Source: Palaemon carinicauda (Eukaryota; Arthropoda; Malacostraca; Decapoda; Palaemonidae). Taken from it: DNA of 64,000 bases. The position numbers were made by a program, and so were the translations under genes. The stretch covers positions 75,681,452 through 75,745,451 of the forward strand of contig NC_090757.1 in NCBI RefSeq assembly GCF_036898095.1, in the 5' to 3' direction. Positions 31,059 to 41,199 of this stretch are shown piece after piece. The stretch's first letter is position 1; each line of letters starts with the position of its first letter. The notes under the pieces are model-generated. The model did not search any database. It saw only the letters and a program-made list of their open reading frames with translations, and was not told the origin of the DNA.

Positions 31059-31262
31059 ATTTAAGTCCCACCCTCCTCCCCTCTAAGAGACTAGAGGCAT
31101 GGAATATATGAGGGTTCTTGGAATGGTTCCCAGGTACCTGGCTATCCAATTGGCGATTGGCCCGAGTTTTGACTTTTCTGCCGTGACGTCAGAGACGTAA
31201 GCTATATATATAACTACCGGGTAAGTGTGTTCAAAAATTATTTTATAATGAAAATACCATTT
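31059..31262 (-). repeat. Right inverted terminal repeat of element G
   Basis: Inverted copy of 24,344-24,530. It ends near GAAAATACCATTT. Confidence 0.9.
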
Positions 31263-31499
31263 CATAACCTCAATGCTCTTCTTCTTAAAGACGAACACCT
31301 GTTCGTTGTCCCCTTAATGGAGATTACTCCAGAAAGATTCCGGTCCTTTGTTCGGGAAATCCTTTCGGGGAAAACTCAGAAACGCCTTGGCTTTTTTTCT
31401 CAAACATCACTTTGTTAACCTTCAATTTAAGATAGGAAACAGAGTGCTGCTCGTAGGTTCACCTCTAGGCGTGAGAACTTTCCCTTTCGAGGGAGTCTC

Positions 31500-32075
31500 T
31501 CTACATAACCCTTGAGGATGCTCACGATCACAAGCTAGACACTCATGATCACGAGTGAGACGCTCAGGATTGTGAACTACATGCTCACGGTCAAGAACTA
31601 CACGCTCACGGTCACGAGTAAGACTCATGATCACGATCTACACTCTCGTCATCACGAACGAGACGCTCATGATCACGGTCACGATCTACAATCGTGATTA
31701 CGAATGAAACACTCATGATCACGGTCACGATCTACAATCGTGATTACGAATGAGACGCTTATGATTACGAATGAGACGCTCATGATTACGGTCACGATCT
31801 ACAATCGTGATTACGAATGAAACGCTCATGATCACGAGCTATAAGCCCGTGATCCCGGGCTGGATGCTCTCGATCATGAGCTAGACGATAACGATCAAGA
31901 ACTAAATGCTCATGATCAAGAATAGGCTCACAATCATGAGATGAATACTCGCTCACGATAGCGAGCTAGATCCTCATGAGCTATAAACTTGCAATCAAGA
32001 GCTACAAGCTCACGATCAATAAGATAGACGGTCACGATCACGAGCTAGACGCTCATTTCATTGGTAGATACAATA
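31500..32075 (+). repeat. GATC-rich tandem array, left part
   Basis: Units of about 24 to 30 bases built on (C)ACGATCACGAGCTAGACGCTC. I count about 17 GATC sites in about 570 bases against roughly two expected. One sub-block, TACAATCGTGATTACGAATG, is repeated three times with near identity (31,690-31,820). In the coding sense the units read DHELDA-like peptides, with stops. Confidence 0.9.
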
Positions 32076-32089
32076 CTATTAAAAGGATA

Positions 32090-32828
32090 TATTATTAAAA
32101 GACAAAAATATTGATTCCCAAAGTGTGAGCAGCAAGACGAGATCCGACTACCGTAGTGTTTGGTCAAACTTGTCATCTCTTCACTGTCGTCAGCATTTTG
32201 AAAGTAAACCGAGCCTCGACAAAGAGCGCTTGCAGCAATGAGGGGACTCCTGTTTTGACCAAGTTGTCGTCGTCTTAATTAGGGGAGTCAGCATATTATG
32301 AAAAACCGAGCTTGAGGGATATCCTTGTTTATGAAATATGTCATCTTGGAAGGATACGTGCCGCCCTTTTGTTACGACTTCACACGTGGTCTAGATTGCA
32401 TCATAAAATTCTTCTAGAAGCTTCCGTGGCGTGATCGAAGTAGGCATTTTGAGGAGGCCAATCGAGACGCAGTTATTGTTTAAAAAAAGGCCTTCCATGG
32501 AAATAACCACTGCCCACTGTAATTAACTCCGTCCATACATGGGTATATAAACTTCAAGGAGATTGTCTAGGAGAGATAGGACAGGACATAAGACTAGAGA
32601 GGAACTATGTCCGTTTCATCTGAACTTCAGCCGCCCTTGTGCAACGTTCTCAAGCCTGAAGTCTCCGTACCAGTATCATCTCAGCAGCTGCAGAAAACTT
32701 TTCCTTAAATATTTTTACCTTACTGACTGTGAATAAACGTGTTTTGTTTATTCGTGAGTTTATTTTTATATTCATTTCCCATGTTTCAATGGTTGTTGTT
32801 GGAAAAATCCATTTTTATTATTAAAAGA
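32090..32828 (+). mobile_element. Probable insertion with promoter and polyA signals (solo LTR candidate)
   Basis: This 0.7-kb stretch interrupts the GATC array and shows none of its repeat words. TATTATTAAAAGA occurs at both edges (32,090-32,102 and 32,816-32,828). A TATATAA box (32,544-32,550) is followed about 180 bases later by AATAAA (32,732-32,737) and a T-rich tail, the order of promoter, R and U5 in an LTR. I see no TG...CA termini I would trust and no second copy in the window. A host 5' region or another kind of insertion is possible. Confidence 0.4.
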
Positions 32829-32869
32829 ACCTGTAACGAATTTAAGATCGTAACAGCTAATCATAATGA

Positions 32870-33660
32870 GCACAAGCCAGACGATCATGATCACGAGCTA
32901 GACATTCATGATCATGAACTAGACGTTCATGATCACGCTACACACTCATGTTCAAATGCTAAACACTAAATACCATGAGCTGACGCTCACGATTACGAGC
33001 TAAATGCTCACGATCATGAGCTAAACGCTCACGATCATGAGCTACATGCTCACGGTCACGAGCTACACGCTCATGATCATGAAGTATATGCTCACGATCA
33101 CGAGCTACACCCTCACGATCCACAATCAAGAGCTAGACGCTCAAGACTTAGACAATCACGAGCTTGATCCTCACGATCACGAGCTAGACGCTTACGATCA
33201 CGATCTAGACGCTCACAAGCATGAGCTCTAGATACTCAAAATCACGAGTTAGACTCTCGCGTTCACGAACTAGATGCTCACAATCTCAAATGACGTGCAC
33301 AATCACACTCTAGATGCTAGCACTCATGAGCTAGGCACTCACGCTCACAAGCGAGACGCTCACGCTTTAGTACGAGGCGCTCATGCTTTTGTGCAAGACG
33401 TTCACACTCACGAGCGAGACACTCACACTCTCGAGCTCGCTCACGCTTTAGTATGAGGTGCTCACGCTTTTGTGCGAGACGTGCACACTCACGAGCGAGA
33501 TGCTCACACTCGTGCAAGAAGCTCAAGCTCTCCTGCGTGACGCTCATGCTCTTATGCAAGACATTCACGCTCACGTGGGAAACGCTCATGATCTAGAGCG
33601 AGGCACTCATAATCATGATCACAATCACGAGGGAGACAATCCCGATCATTACCATATTGA
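32870..33660 (+). repeat. GATC-rich tandem array, right part
   Basis: Continues the array after the insertion with CACGATCATGAGCTA-type units to about 33,290. A derived block follows in which AGCGAGACGCTCACGCTTT-like units alternate with GTGCAAGACG-like units (33,330-33,590). In one frame it encodes DHELDAHDHELD-like peptides. An open minus-strand frame here is only a consequence of the repeat. Confidence 0.9.
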
Positions 33661-35189
33661 TCGCTAATTTTTGTTTAGCAATCGTCAGACCACTGATAAT
33701 TGCGTTGATCATTTAACACCCGATCACTGATCACTGGCTCGTTAGTTGCTGATTGCCTACGCCGATTGCAGACAGTTGCCGATCGTTAACCACTGGAAGA
33801 TCACTGATCACCGATCCCTGATCTTCAAGGTTCGATCTCCGATCCCCGAGTGCTTATCTACATATCTGATCGCCAGCTCACATAGCGCCAGCTCAAAGCT
33901 CGCTGATAGCCATGCTGATCGCCAACCCCCTGCTTGCGGGTTACCAGTGCTCTGATTCGGTAGATCTCGTATTTACCAGATCTTTGATTCGTCAGCTGCC
34001 AATTGCTTTTTTTCAATAGCTAGATGATCTCCGGTTTCTTATCAATAGCACCATTTACTGTTTTAATGTTTGACAGCTAGTCGTTCGTTTTCTCACACTA
34101 TAGTAGCTTGTCGTTTGCTTACTTCCTGTTGGCTTGCTTGACCTTCACTGGTTAGTGGCTAGTGATCACTAATAAGCCTGCTCCAATTTAGCTTCTAAAT
34201 CACTTACCACTTTCATTAGAGGGAGCTGCTCAAGAGAGCACTCTCCTAGACGGCATAGATCGTCTCTCCTTGCCCTTGGGCTTATACTACTTAGACCTTG
34301 TAGAGTTGATGGAATTTTAACAGTTTTTTTATTTTTTTCCTTCTGGGAACCTAAAACTACACCCATCTTGGACGGTGGGGATAATACACTGGCGCAAAGT
34401 TTAGTGCCCCTCGCTTATTTGGGTTCTTCTTTGTGTATCACCAGGGCTTCTTGGGTTCCTGAAGTTTTCTCCCTTTCTGCGAGATCAGAAGCATCCGCAT
34501 CAAGGTGGCCATGTTTATGCATTACATCCAGCGCACTCACAGGAATTCATCACTTCTGAACGTACGTGTTTTCACTTACACTTTGTTCATACTACAGGAA
34601 GGCTTACAAGCAAATTGCCTCAGGAACCAGGTTGCTGCTTCGGTTGCTAACTTCTCCCTTGTCCCGTTTAGTATAAGATTACTCACGAACTGACTTTGCT
34701 TTAATAGGAACTATACTAGGAAGGCAGTCTCCTGAAGCAAATCGGATCTCGGATGTGGTAGGGGTGACAGATCCCTTGAATCTGTTCCTCCCTCCTCCAT
34801 GGGGTTTCTGCCATTCTCTCCCTCTTAGAAAATGAAATTCATTGCGGTCTAAGTGACAGCTATAGCACTTTACTTGCTACAGTTCTAGTGGGCCTTAGAT
34901 GGGTGACCAACGAGAATAATAGAGGTTGTCGGAATTTTGTGTTCTCCCAATCTCTATTGTCCCTTATGCCCTCGGACTTTAGTGAAAACACATTCAGTCT
35001 CCATCTGCAATCAGTTCCGGGGAAACATTTTTTTTGCCTTCACTTCATGAAACTCTGTCTTCATGAAGTTGGTCTATGACTTTCTCCCGTAACCGGAGCT
35101 CTTCGTTAGGCCGGAGTTGTTGAGAAAGATTATATTCCTTCCTCATGGGAGAACCCCTCTCAAGAGCTCAAAATAATTGGCTCATGTCT
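33661..35189 (+). pseudogene. Gag-like remainder of element I (part 2)
   Basis: At 33,690-33,960 the degenerate CGATCACTGATC and GCCAGCTCAC words resemble those of A (2,540-3,365) and B. From about 34,170 the sequence is more complex, with short open frames (34,368-34,559, 34,505-34,693, 34,888-35,079) but no motif I recognise and no RT block. Position suggests the rest of gag. It is cut by H at 35,190 and continues at 51,883. Confidence 0.35.
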
Positions 35190-35410
35190 TTTTAAATAAT
35201 AAAACTTACCCGCTGGTTATATAAGAATGGCTAAAGTTTCTTGACGCCCGGCAGAAAATTCAAAATCTTGCGCGGCTATCGCAGATATGTCAGGTGTACA
35301 CTAGCGCCCTCGCGGTACTATAGGTAGAACTATACCAAACCCTTCAGATCTTCTCCTGCCAGCCATTGCTGGCTGTACTATTGGAAATTCTCTCGTTTTC
35401 TTACTCTGTT
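35190..35410 (+). repeat. Left inverted terminal repeat of element H
   Basis: Inverted match to 51,651-51,882, for example TCTTGACGCCCGGCAGAAAA and TATAGGTAGAACTATACCAAA against their inverse. Confidence 0.9.
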
Positions 35411-35535
35411 TAGACGTTATTTGGTGTTGTACTAACGTTTTTTGAGTTTGGGCTTTCGCTCTTTTGTTTTATTTGATCTGTCATCACGTATTTATAACTT
35501 AAAATGGGGATTAGAAGGTTTTTCAACCTACTGTA

Positions 35536-35735
35536 TTTTTAAATATTTAACTTAACCAGTGGATATATATATAGCTAACGTCTCCGACAATCGGCAGATT
35601 CAAAACTCGCGGGCGATCACCAAGATGGTTGGCTGGGTGTACACTAGCGCCAACTGTCGGCAGGATACTAAACATATTCCAATAAGCTCTAGTTCTTCTC
35701 TGCCGATTGGAATGTCAACATTGGTTCCGTGCTCG
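35536..35735 (+). repeat. Left inverted terminal repeat of element F
   Basis: Inverted match to 47,271-47,508. Chance frames in both copies share the peptide ISSSSS and the segment TSANCRQDTKHIP. Confidence 0.9.
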
Positions 35736-35892
35736 CGCTAAACCTAAAGTTTTCTGCAATTGGTGAAGTACTTGTTAATGGTATTTTGGCTTTCATTGTG
35801 CTGGATATTCTTCGAATACTCTTGAATCCCTTTTTTGATTTTCTGTTGCTGAACTTTGCTTGTTTTTTTTATCTCTCTTTGAAATTTCCATA

Positions 35893-36076
35893 ATGGCCGA
35901 CCCTTCTCCTGTTTATAGAAAATGTTCAAAGGATTGTAACAGGCGCCTTCCAAAGGCTTCCATCGATCCCCACTCTATTTGTGTTAATTGTAGAGGCAAA
36001 GCTTGTCAATTAGGGGATCGATGCGAGGAGTGTGTGGTTTTATCTGAATTTGAGTTTTTAGAATATGATAAATATA
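35893..36076 (+). pseudogene. gag of element F, segment 1 (N-terminus)
   Basis: ATG at 35,893 begins MADPSPVYRKCSKDC, followed by the DIRS Cys-rich motif DPHSICVNCRGKACQLGDRC and EECVVL. The frame is open to the point where the Tigger-like element enters between two bases of TA (36,075-36,076). It resumes at 38,047. The motif is very close to that of G (24,760-24,850). It probably binds zinc and nucleic acid. Confidence 0.8.
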
Positions 36077-36345
36077 CAGTGGAACCTCTACATACAATTG
36101 TTCCAACATCCAAAGTAAAATTCCATCAAATTTTTGTCTCGACACCCGAAGTAATGCTCCAACATACGATGTAGATCCTGTTTACGCCGGTAGATGGCAG
36201 CACGTAAGAGGGACGCCAATGAGCGTCGAGTGCTCTGTTCTCTGTTCTTGTGTGTATCGTGTGGTTGTCCTCTGTTTGGTCTGTTATTAACAGTGCTTAT
36301 TTTCTTCCTTTTCTCACATTTCCATTTTTTATTTTACCTATAATC

Positions 36346-36663
36346 ATGGTGCCTAAGAAGCTAAGTTTCAGTATTGGTAGTGGTGAGAAAAGGAAGAAGG
36401 CAATTCTTTCATTAGAATTGAAGCAAGAATTTATAGAAAAACATGAGAACAGTGTGTATGTGAGTAATATGGCTAAACAATATGGCCGGAATAGGCCTAT
36501 GATCTCAACGATCATCAAACAGAAGGCAGCCATTAAAGCAGATAAACCATCGAAGGGGATCACCATTATTACAAGACATCGTAGCAATACCCTGGAAGAG
36601 ATAGAATGCCTTTTGTTGATAGGGATAAAGGACAAAGAGATTGCTGGCAACGATCATTTGTGA
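36346..36663 (+). pseudogene. Truncated Tigger-like transposase, N-terminal DNA-binding part
   Basis: A 105-codon frame starts MVPKKLSFSIGSGEKRK and has the CENP-B-like helix-turn-helix block: LSLELKQEFIEKHENS, VSNMAKQYGRNRP and ISTIIKQKAAIK. This is the usual N-terminus of pogo/Tigger/jerky transposases. Such proteins normally continue for 400 or more residues with a DDE domain. Here only fragments such as CEKGQRDEQ follow in another frame. It could still bind the element's ends but could not cut DNA. ATG at 36,346 is chosen because it gives the family's typical MxPKK start. Confidence 0.8.
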
Positions 36664-36777
36664 GAAGGGCCAGCGTGATGAACAGAAAGAAAGAAAAAAG
36701 TGAAGCAAAGAAAACTAAGATAGCATTAACAAGCTATTTTAAAAAGTCTTCTCTCTTTTTCTGTTTCTCTCTAAACA

Positions 36778-36802
36778 TAGCATTAACATGTTCTTTAAAT
36801 AA

Positions 36803-36849
<47 letters not shown>

Positions 36850-37165
36850 CTTCGCTGTTATAGTGTTAAAGACGTCTATTATATTTTTCAGAGAGAGAGA
36901 GAGAGAGAGAAAGAGAGATTAAACAAAAATGTGTTTAGAGTACATATGATTTTTAACAGCGTCAACGAGTTGAAAAACAATTAAATATAACTAAGAAAGT
37001 AATAACAGTGAATCTGAATTCCTTTATTAACTAAAACAAATATTGATGCAAACACACTCGTGTGCGTATGCACAAACACACACACACAGGAGCATGAATT
37101 GCTACACAGTAAGAGACAAACGGTCGGGAAGGAGGTAGAGATGGTGACTGCGATGATGTACCGTA
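36778..37165. repeat. Left arm of a large inverted duplication in the Tigger-like element
   Basis: Reads GCATTAACATGTTCTTTAAA, a (CT)n run at about 36,808-36,846, a (GA)n run at about 36,892-36,912, then TCTGAATTCCTTTATTAACT and a CA-rich run. The right arm (37,260-37,700) is its inverse. Confidence 0.85.
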
Positions 37166-37259
37166 ACTCGTCACTGAAAGTGATGAAAATTAAAAGTCAA
37201 AAGAAAAAAAATGTAAAAATATGAAATATAAAAATGAAAAAAAAAATAAGCTAAGTTAG

Positions 37260-37514
37260 ATTAAAGTTTCCGTAGTGTAAGTTAAGTTACGTTATCGCAG
37301 TCACCATCGCTACCTCCTCGCCGATCGTGTCTCCTCTTGCGTGTGTGTGTGTGTGTGTGTGTTTGCGCATACGCACATGAGTGTGTTTGTATCAATATTT
37401 GTTTTAGTTAATAAAGGAATTCAGATTCGCTGATATTGCTTTTTTAGTTACATCTTAATTGTCTTAAAACTCGTTGATGATGTTAAAATCTTATGTACAC
37501 AACAAATTTTTGTT

Positions 37515-37577
<63 letters not shown>

Positions 37578-37616
37578 AAAAAAATAATAGACATTTCTAA
37601 CACTAACTGTGAAAAA

Positions 37617-37668
<52 letters not shown>

Positions 37669-37700
37669 AGAGAGTATTTATTTAAAGAACATGTTAATAC
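37260..37700. repeat. Right arm of the inverted duplication, with long CT and GA runs
   Basis: The inverse of the left arm, with expanded (GT)n (37,340-37,362), (CT)n (37,518-37,574) and (GA)n (37,622-37,662) runs. Together the arms could fold into a hairpin of about 400 bp with a loop of about 95 bases (37,166-37,259). Confidence 0.85.
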
Positions 37701-38046
37701 TATGTCTACCTTCTCGCCAATCGTCTGTCTCCTCCTGGCGTAGCAAATCCTACACCTGCGTTGGCCTGTCTCTAAGGTAAAGTGACAATAAAAACACATT
37801 TTTTATTTATTATTTCTTTATGATTATCTTTTTTACATCCTTCTTTCATATTGTGCAGTTATGTTATTGTTATGTGTAATTATATGTAGTAATTTATTAA
37901 GGAGTTATTATAGGTTTTTGGGAGTGTGGAACGAATTATACAAATTAAAGTGTATTGTTATGGGAATATTTGTTCCAACATACTATTGTTTTAACATACG
38001 AAGCAGTTTCTGGAACGAATTAAGATCGTATGTAGAGGTTCCACTG
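37701..38046. other. 3' part of the Tigger-like element
   Basis: No gene is seen. AT-rich sequence leads to the right inverted end (38,020-38,046). Confidence 0.7.
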
Positions 38047-38250
38047 TACTCGAAAACTCGAGAGAGATAGGCGTAGAAGAAGTTCTTCTCGTTCGCTAGA
38101 ATTGTCCTCTTCCCATGCCCCTGAACCTTTTTCTCCCCCTGTAGTGGTAGTTTTAGAACCCCCTACTTGCACTAATGAACCTTCTCTTAAAGATATGTTG
38201 AAGGCTATTCATGCTTTGGGTGAAAAGGTTGAATCGCTGGCCTCGGACAG
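38047..38250 (+). pseudogene. gag of element F, segment 2
   Basis: Continues segment 1 with a basic, Ser-rich stretch (RRRRSSSRSLELSSSHAPEP) and the helix ALGEKVESLASDR. It ends within that helix where D-prime enters (after GACAG at 38,250). The parallel in G is at 24,885-25,095. Confidence 0.8.
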
Positions 38251-38620
38251 AAAAGGGATTTTGACGAAGGAAAAATCTATTTCTGGGTGAGAGACCTGTG
38301 CCGCCCAGTGAAATGCTCCTTTTGCATCATTTCTAAGGTATATAACTGCTATGAATTACCAGAGAAAAAAGTTGCATGGGAATGCCAGGGTTGAACCCAG
38401 CTCGCTCACCTATATAAGGTGTCGGTATAATACTGGGGCGTGATAAATCACAACCAGAGGTCTCGTGCCATTTAGATATCTCCTCCTCAATATCCCCGTT
38501 ACAGCGAGGTGCCTTTCAACACCCACCACTGAATGCTACTACCACCATCTCAACCCACGCCAACTACGTCACTCCTCATAGCACCCAAGTTTGGGCCCAT
38601 TCTGGGAGGGAAGTAGTGGG
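38250..38620 (-). repeat. Right inverted terminal repeat of D-prime
   Basis: Inverted match to 41,200-41,553, for example TTCAACACCCACCACTGAAT and ATATAACTGCTATGAATTAC against their inverse. Confidence 0.9.
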
Positions 38621-38624
38621 AGGG

Positions 38625-38715
38625 TTCACTGGGCGGCACAGGTCTCTCGCCCAGAAATAGATTTTTCCTTCATCAAAATCCCTTTTCTGGGCTCCACCTG
38701 TGCCGCTCCGTGAAA
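38625..38715 (-). repeat. Internal complementary region of D-prime
   Basis: One half (GGCGGCACAGGTCTCTCG) complements the right tip and the other half (GGGCTCCACCTGTGCCGCTC) complements the left tip, meeting at AAAATCCCTTTTCTGG. Confidence 0.9.
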
Positions 38716-39141
38716 TAGTACAAGAGAAATGGTCCCAAAACTTGTAACTAACACTGGAGGGGAAAGTAAATTAAAGTAAAAAATAACAGAAACATGGTTT
38801 AATTCAAAAGTAAGTAGGAAATACTAAGAAATCCAGTGAATGAACAATTCCTTAACATAGGGATAGATGGGTAAGTTAACAAATGCAGCAAAAATTCCAC
38901 AATATGGAATGACAAAGAAAATGCAAAGTAAAATAAAAAACTGCAAGATCAAATGACAATTTACAATCCTGAGGGTAAAACAAACAAAGATCAACTTGTG
39001 GGAGAGTAAGGCTATTTACAGACATGATAAAATAAAAGTGCACCATAAGTGTGCAGCTCAGGTAAAAAACAAAACTAAAACTAAAGTAGGGACAATAAGT
39101 AAGGCAGGTAGGAGGAAGGAGGATAGAGCAAGACATTGTGA

Positions 39142-39741
39142 TTATGAATCATTACTTTCAGGAGGAACCACATTCCCTGCTGCCACTGTAGCAAATTTTA
39201 GGGCTTCCAAAGGTTTTAAATAGTGGCGTTTAAAAACTGCCGGAGACTTCCAGCCTGTATATTTCGTAAGTTCATCAAAGTTCATGTGGTGAAAGTAATT
39301 AATAGAAGTAGCTACGGCTCGTATATCATGAACGTGAGGGAATGATTCAGGGTTAGCCTGTTTAATGAAATATAGAATCTGTTGTCTGCTTCCTTTCAGG
39401 GTGATGGTTCCTCCATTTTCTCTAATGAATAAGGGCCCTGAGGACTTAATGGAAGTTCTATTTAAATAGGCTATCAGAGTGTTTACTGGACATAACGATG
39501 GATCCTGAGGAAGTGGAACAATCTTCCAGGGGGACCATCTGTTCTGGGGGTCCTCATTTTTGGCTAAGAACCTTTTGTCAGGGGAAAGTAGGACAAGCCT
39601 GTAGCAGACCACGCAGTTGTCTGGATGCCAGATGATCAGATCATCCACCTGGACAGCGCAGTGAGCATGCGATCTGCAAACATCATGGCCGCACGCTTGC
39701 TGAAGCACGGCCGCACGGGCTGTCATCTGACAGCGGACCAC
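39142..39741 (-). CDS. Fused Gag Cys/His domain and tyrosine recombinase C-terminal domain (D-prime)
   Basis: An uninterrupted 199-codon frame. Residues 1-50 hold CGHDVCRSHAHCAVQ and CVVCYR, homologous to the gag exon of D (18,367-18,490). From residue 51 (LLSPDKRFLAKNEDPQNRW) it is the YR catalytic domain, homologous to D at 22,930-23,280. H-x-x-R is in HDIRAVATS, the tryptophan in YTGWKSP and the catalytic tyrosine in KRHYLKPLEALKF. The box-I arginine and the core-binding domain are absent. The frame begins right after a 3' splice site (TTTATTATTACAG, ending at 39,742), so an upstream exon should supply the start. It could be a regulator or a by-product of deletion. It cannot be a full recombinase. 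Confidence 0.75.
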   Translation of the reverse strand: MVRCQMTARAAVLQQACGHDVCRSHAHCAVQVDDLIIWHPDNCVVCYRLVLLSPDKRFLAKNEDPQNRWSPWKIVPLPQDPSLCPVNTLIAYLNRTSIKSSGPLFIRENGGTITLKGSRQQILYFIKQANPESFPHVHDIRAVATSINYFHHMNFDELTKYTGWKSPAVFKRHYLKPLEALKFATVAAGNVVPPESNDS

Positions 39742-41199
39742 CTGTAATAATAAAGATACGTTAGTATCCCAAGGGGAACCCAGGTGCTCCGGGTACTAAA
39801 ATTAAACCGGTATAGAACCGGGATGAATACTAAGAATAACAATCCGAACCGGTATAGTAATCGGGGTGGAAAAAAACTTAGCATAAGTAGTAATTAATGA
39901 AAGTGTTAAAACAAATCCGTAATTAGTTATGATCATTCAATAATAGTATTGTCAAAAAGGGTTGATATACTATCCCGTCGGTACCGGGGAAGTATAGAAT
40001 AAAATTAAAATAATAATGACATGCTTATTCTGTTGGCTCCGGGAAGACAACTGAGGTGGACCCGGGGGTCACAACCAGCCTACCGGGGTAGGAGAGTCGA
40101 AAAGGGAGGGAGGGAGGAGCCAATGACTCCCCCCCAGCCACAGGGACCTTAACGAACAGAGACAATAAATATATACTATATAATAAAAACCAATGAATAA
40201 AAGCTCTAACGTGATTCCCCCACTAACAAATAGTCTACATAATATTAGAGACCCAAGAGGGATATGGTACGTAACGAAGGGAATCACGCTGAAGAATACC
40301 CAATAAACACAACCAAAATCTCCCCAGCCGACCGATGGCCTATCAGAGCGGCGGGGGAAAAATGGCTACGACAAGGCATGTAAGTGAGCGTACTTGACTA
40401 TAACCTCGACAGCTGTTCTCGGCTCAGACTAAGGGAAGGAGTCAGTAGGTATCCCGGGGGAGGGATGAGTAGGGGGGAGGGGGAGGCTGGGGAACGAGAG
40501 GACTCGACCCGGAAAGCAAAACAGCTGACTCCAAAGTCTCTGAGAGACGTGAGGTATCCCTGGAGGGAGATAAGGGTATGGGTACCCATACACCAATAGA
40601 GGGAGAGGAATGAGCCAGCGAGAACTAGCCAATGGTGGCTCGAGGCGATCGCGTGAGACTGAGGAAGGACAGGAGTACTAACCTGTCCAAACAGAACCAC
40701 GAGATAACAAAATGGAATGATCATATACGGATAATAAAAATAATGTAAAATAATGGAACATGAAGAACTAGGTTATAAGGCATGCGCAAGCTAAATTAAG
40801 GTAGGAAGAGAGGGACGCAGGGGGAATGGCAGGGAAAAGAATGAATAACAGAGCCGAGCCCTCCAGCGCGGGTAGCCAAAACCTTAAGTTCAAAAGCTAT
40901 GATACGTAACATAATATCAGAATAGCAAAGTGTTTATCCGTAAAAAGCTCCAGCATAACAGGTTCAAAACGAATAACAATTAGTATAGAAGACTAATTGC
41001 AAGGCGTTAAGAACAAGCGAAGGAGGTAGCAAGCCAACATGGCCACCGCGGAGCAGGGCGATCGGAACTGAGAAAAGTCGAAAACTCTAATAAAAGTAAA
41101 AATAAGGGCAATGCTACCTCCAAAAGCTCAAAACTCATAGATCTAGTACTTAACTTGGATGAGGAAACTTGGGCATCCGACATATTGCACTAGAGCAGG
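39742..41199 (-). other. 5' leader region of D-prime
   Basis: Counterpart of D's leader (16,903-18,366), with recurrent CCGGTATAGAACCGGGATG-type words (39,800-39,880). No gene is seen. Short frames on both strands near 40,384-40,724 have no recognisable content. Confidence 0.6.

Larger units (their letters stand above)
24344..31262 (+). mobile_element. Complete DIRS-like retrotransposon G (6.9 kb)
   Basis: Both ends carry a TATATATA run with (T)ACTTACCC(A/G)GTAG or its complement. The ICR at 30,963-31,058 is the joined complement of both tips. The order inside is gag, pol, YR, then a 3' region shared with H (51,240-51,540) and F (46,850-47,160). It belongs to the same subfamily as F and H. 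It is inserted at the tail of the LINE segment. All genes are broken, and both enzymes have active-site changes. Confidence 0.9.
31263..35189 (+). mobile_element. DIRS-like element I, central portion
   Basis: Resumes after element G. It holds a large GATC-rich tandem array, a probable solo LTR or similar insertion, a degenerate short-repeat region like those of A and B (33,650-33,960), and gag-like sequence up to the point where H is inserted. The link with 15,219-16,239 is inferred from matching repeat words and from the end-to-ICR match, not from a continuous alignment. Confidence 0.5.
36077..38046 (+). mobile_element. Tigger/pogo-like DNA transposon, non-autonomous
   Basis: The inverted ends CAGTGGAACCTCTACATAC are perfect for 19 bases and flanked by TA (36,075-36,076 and 38,047-38,048). 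Inside is the first part of a Tigger-type transposase, but the DDE catalytic region is missing. A large inverted duplication with CT and GA microsatellites occupies the rest. Removing the element restores F's gag frame (EYDKY then TRKL), which proves insertion. Confidence 0.9.

Noticed and set aside
33317..33589. 90-codon minus-strand frame rich in ERLA/REC words, coiled-coil-like
   Set aside because: It exists only because the tandem repeat lacks stops on that strand. The sense-strand repeat belongs to element I.
31500..33660. CRISPR-like look of the regularly repeated array
   Set aside because: Units are contiguous and degenerate with no unique spacers, there are no cas genes, and the surrounding DNA is eukaryotic transposon sequence.
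37491..37799. 102-codon minus frame rich in Ser/Leu and Arg/Glu
   Set aside because: It is a translation of (CT)n and (GA)n microsatellites.
40384..40724. Overlapping frames on both strands in the D-prime leader
   Set aside because: They have no family motif, no counterpart in D's leader and typical random composition.
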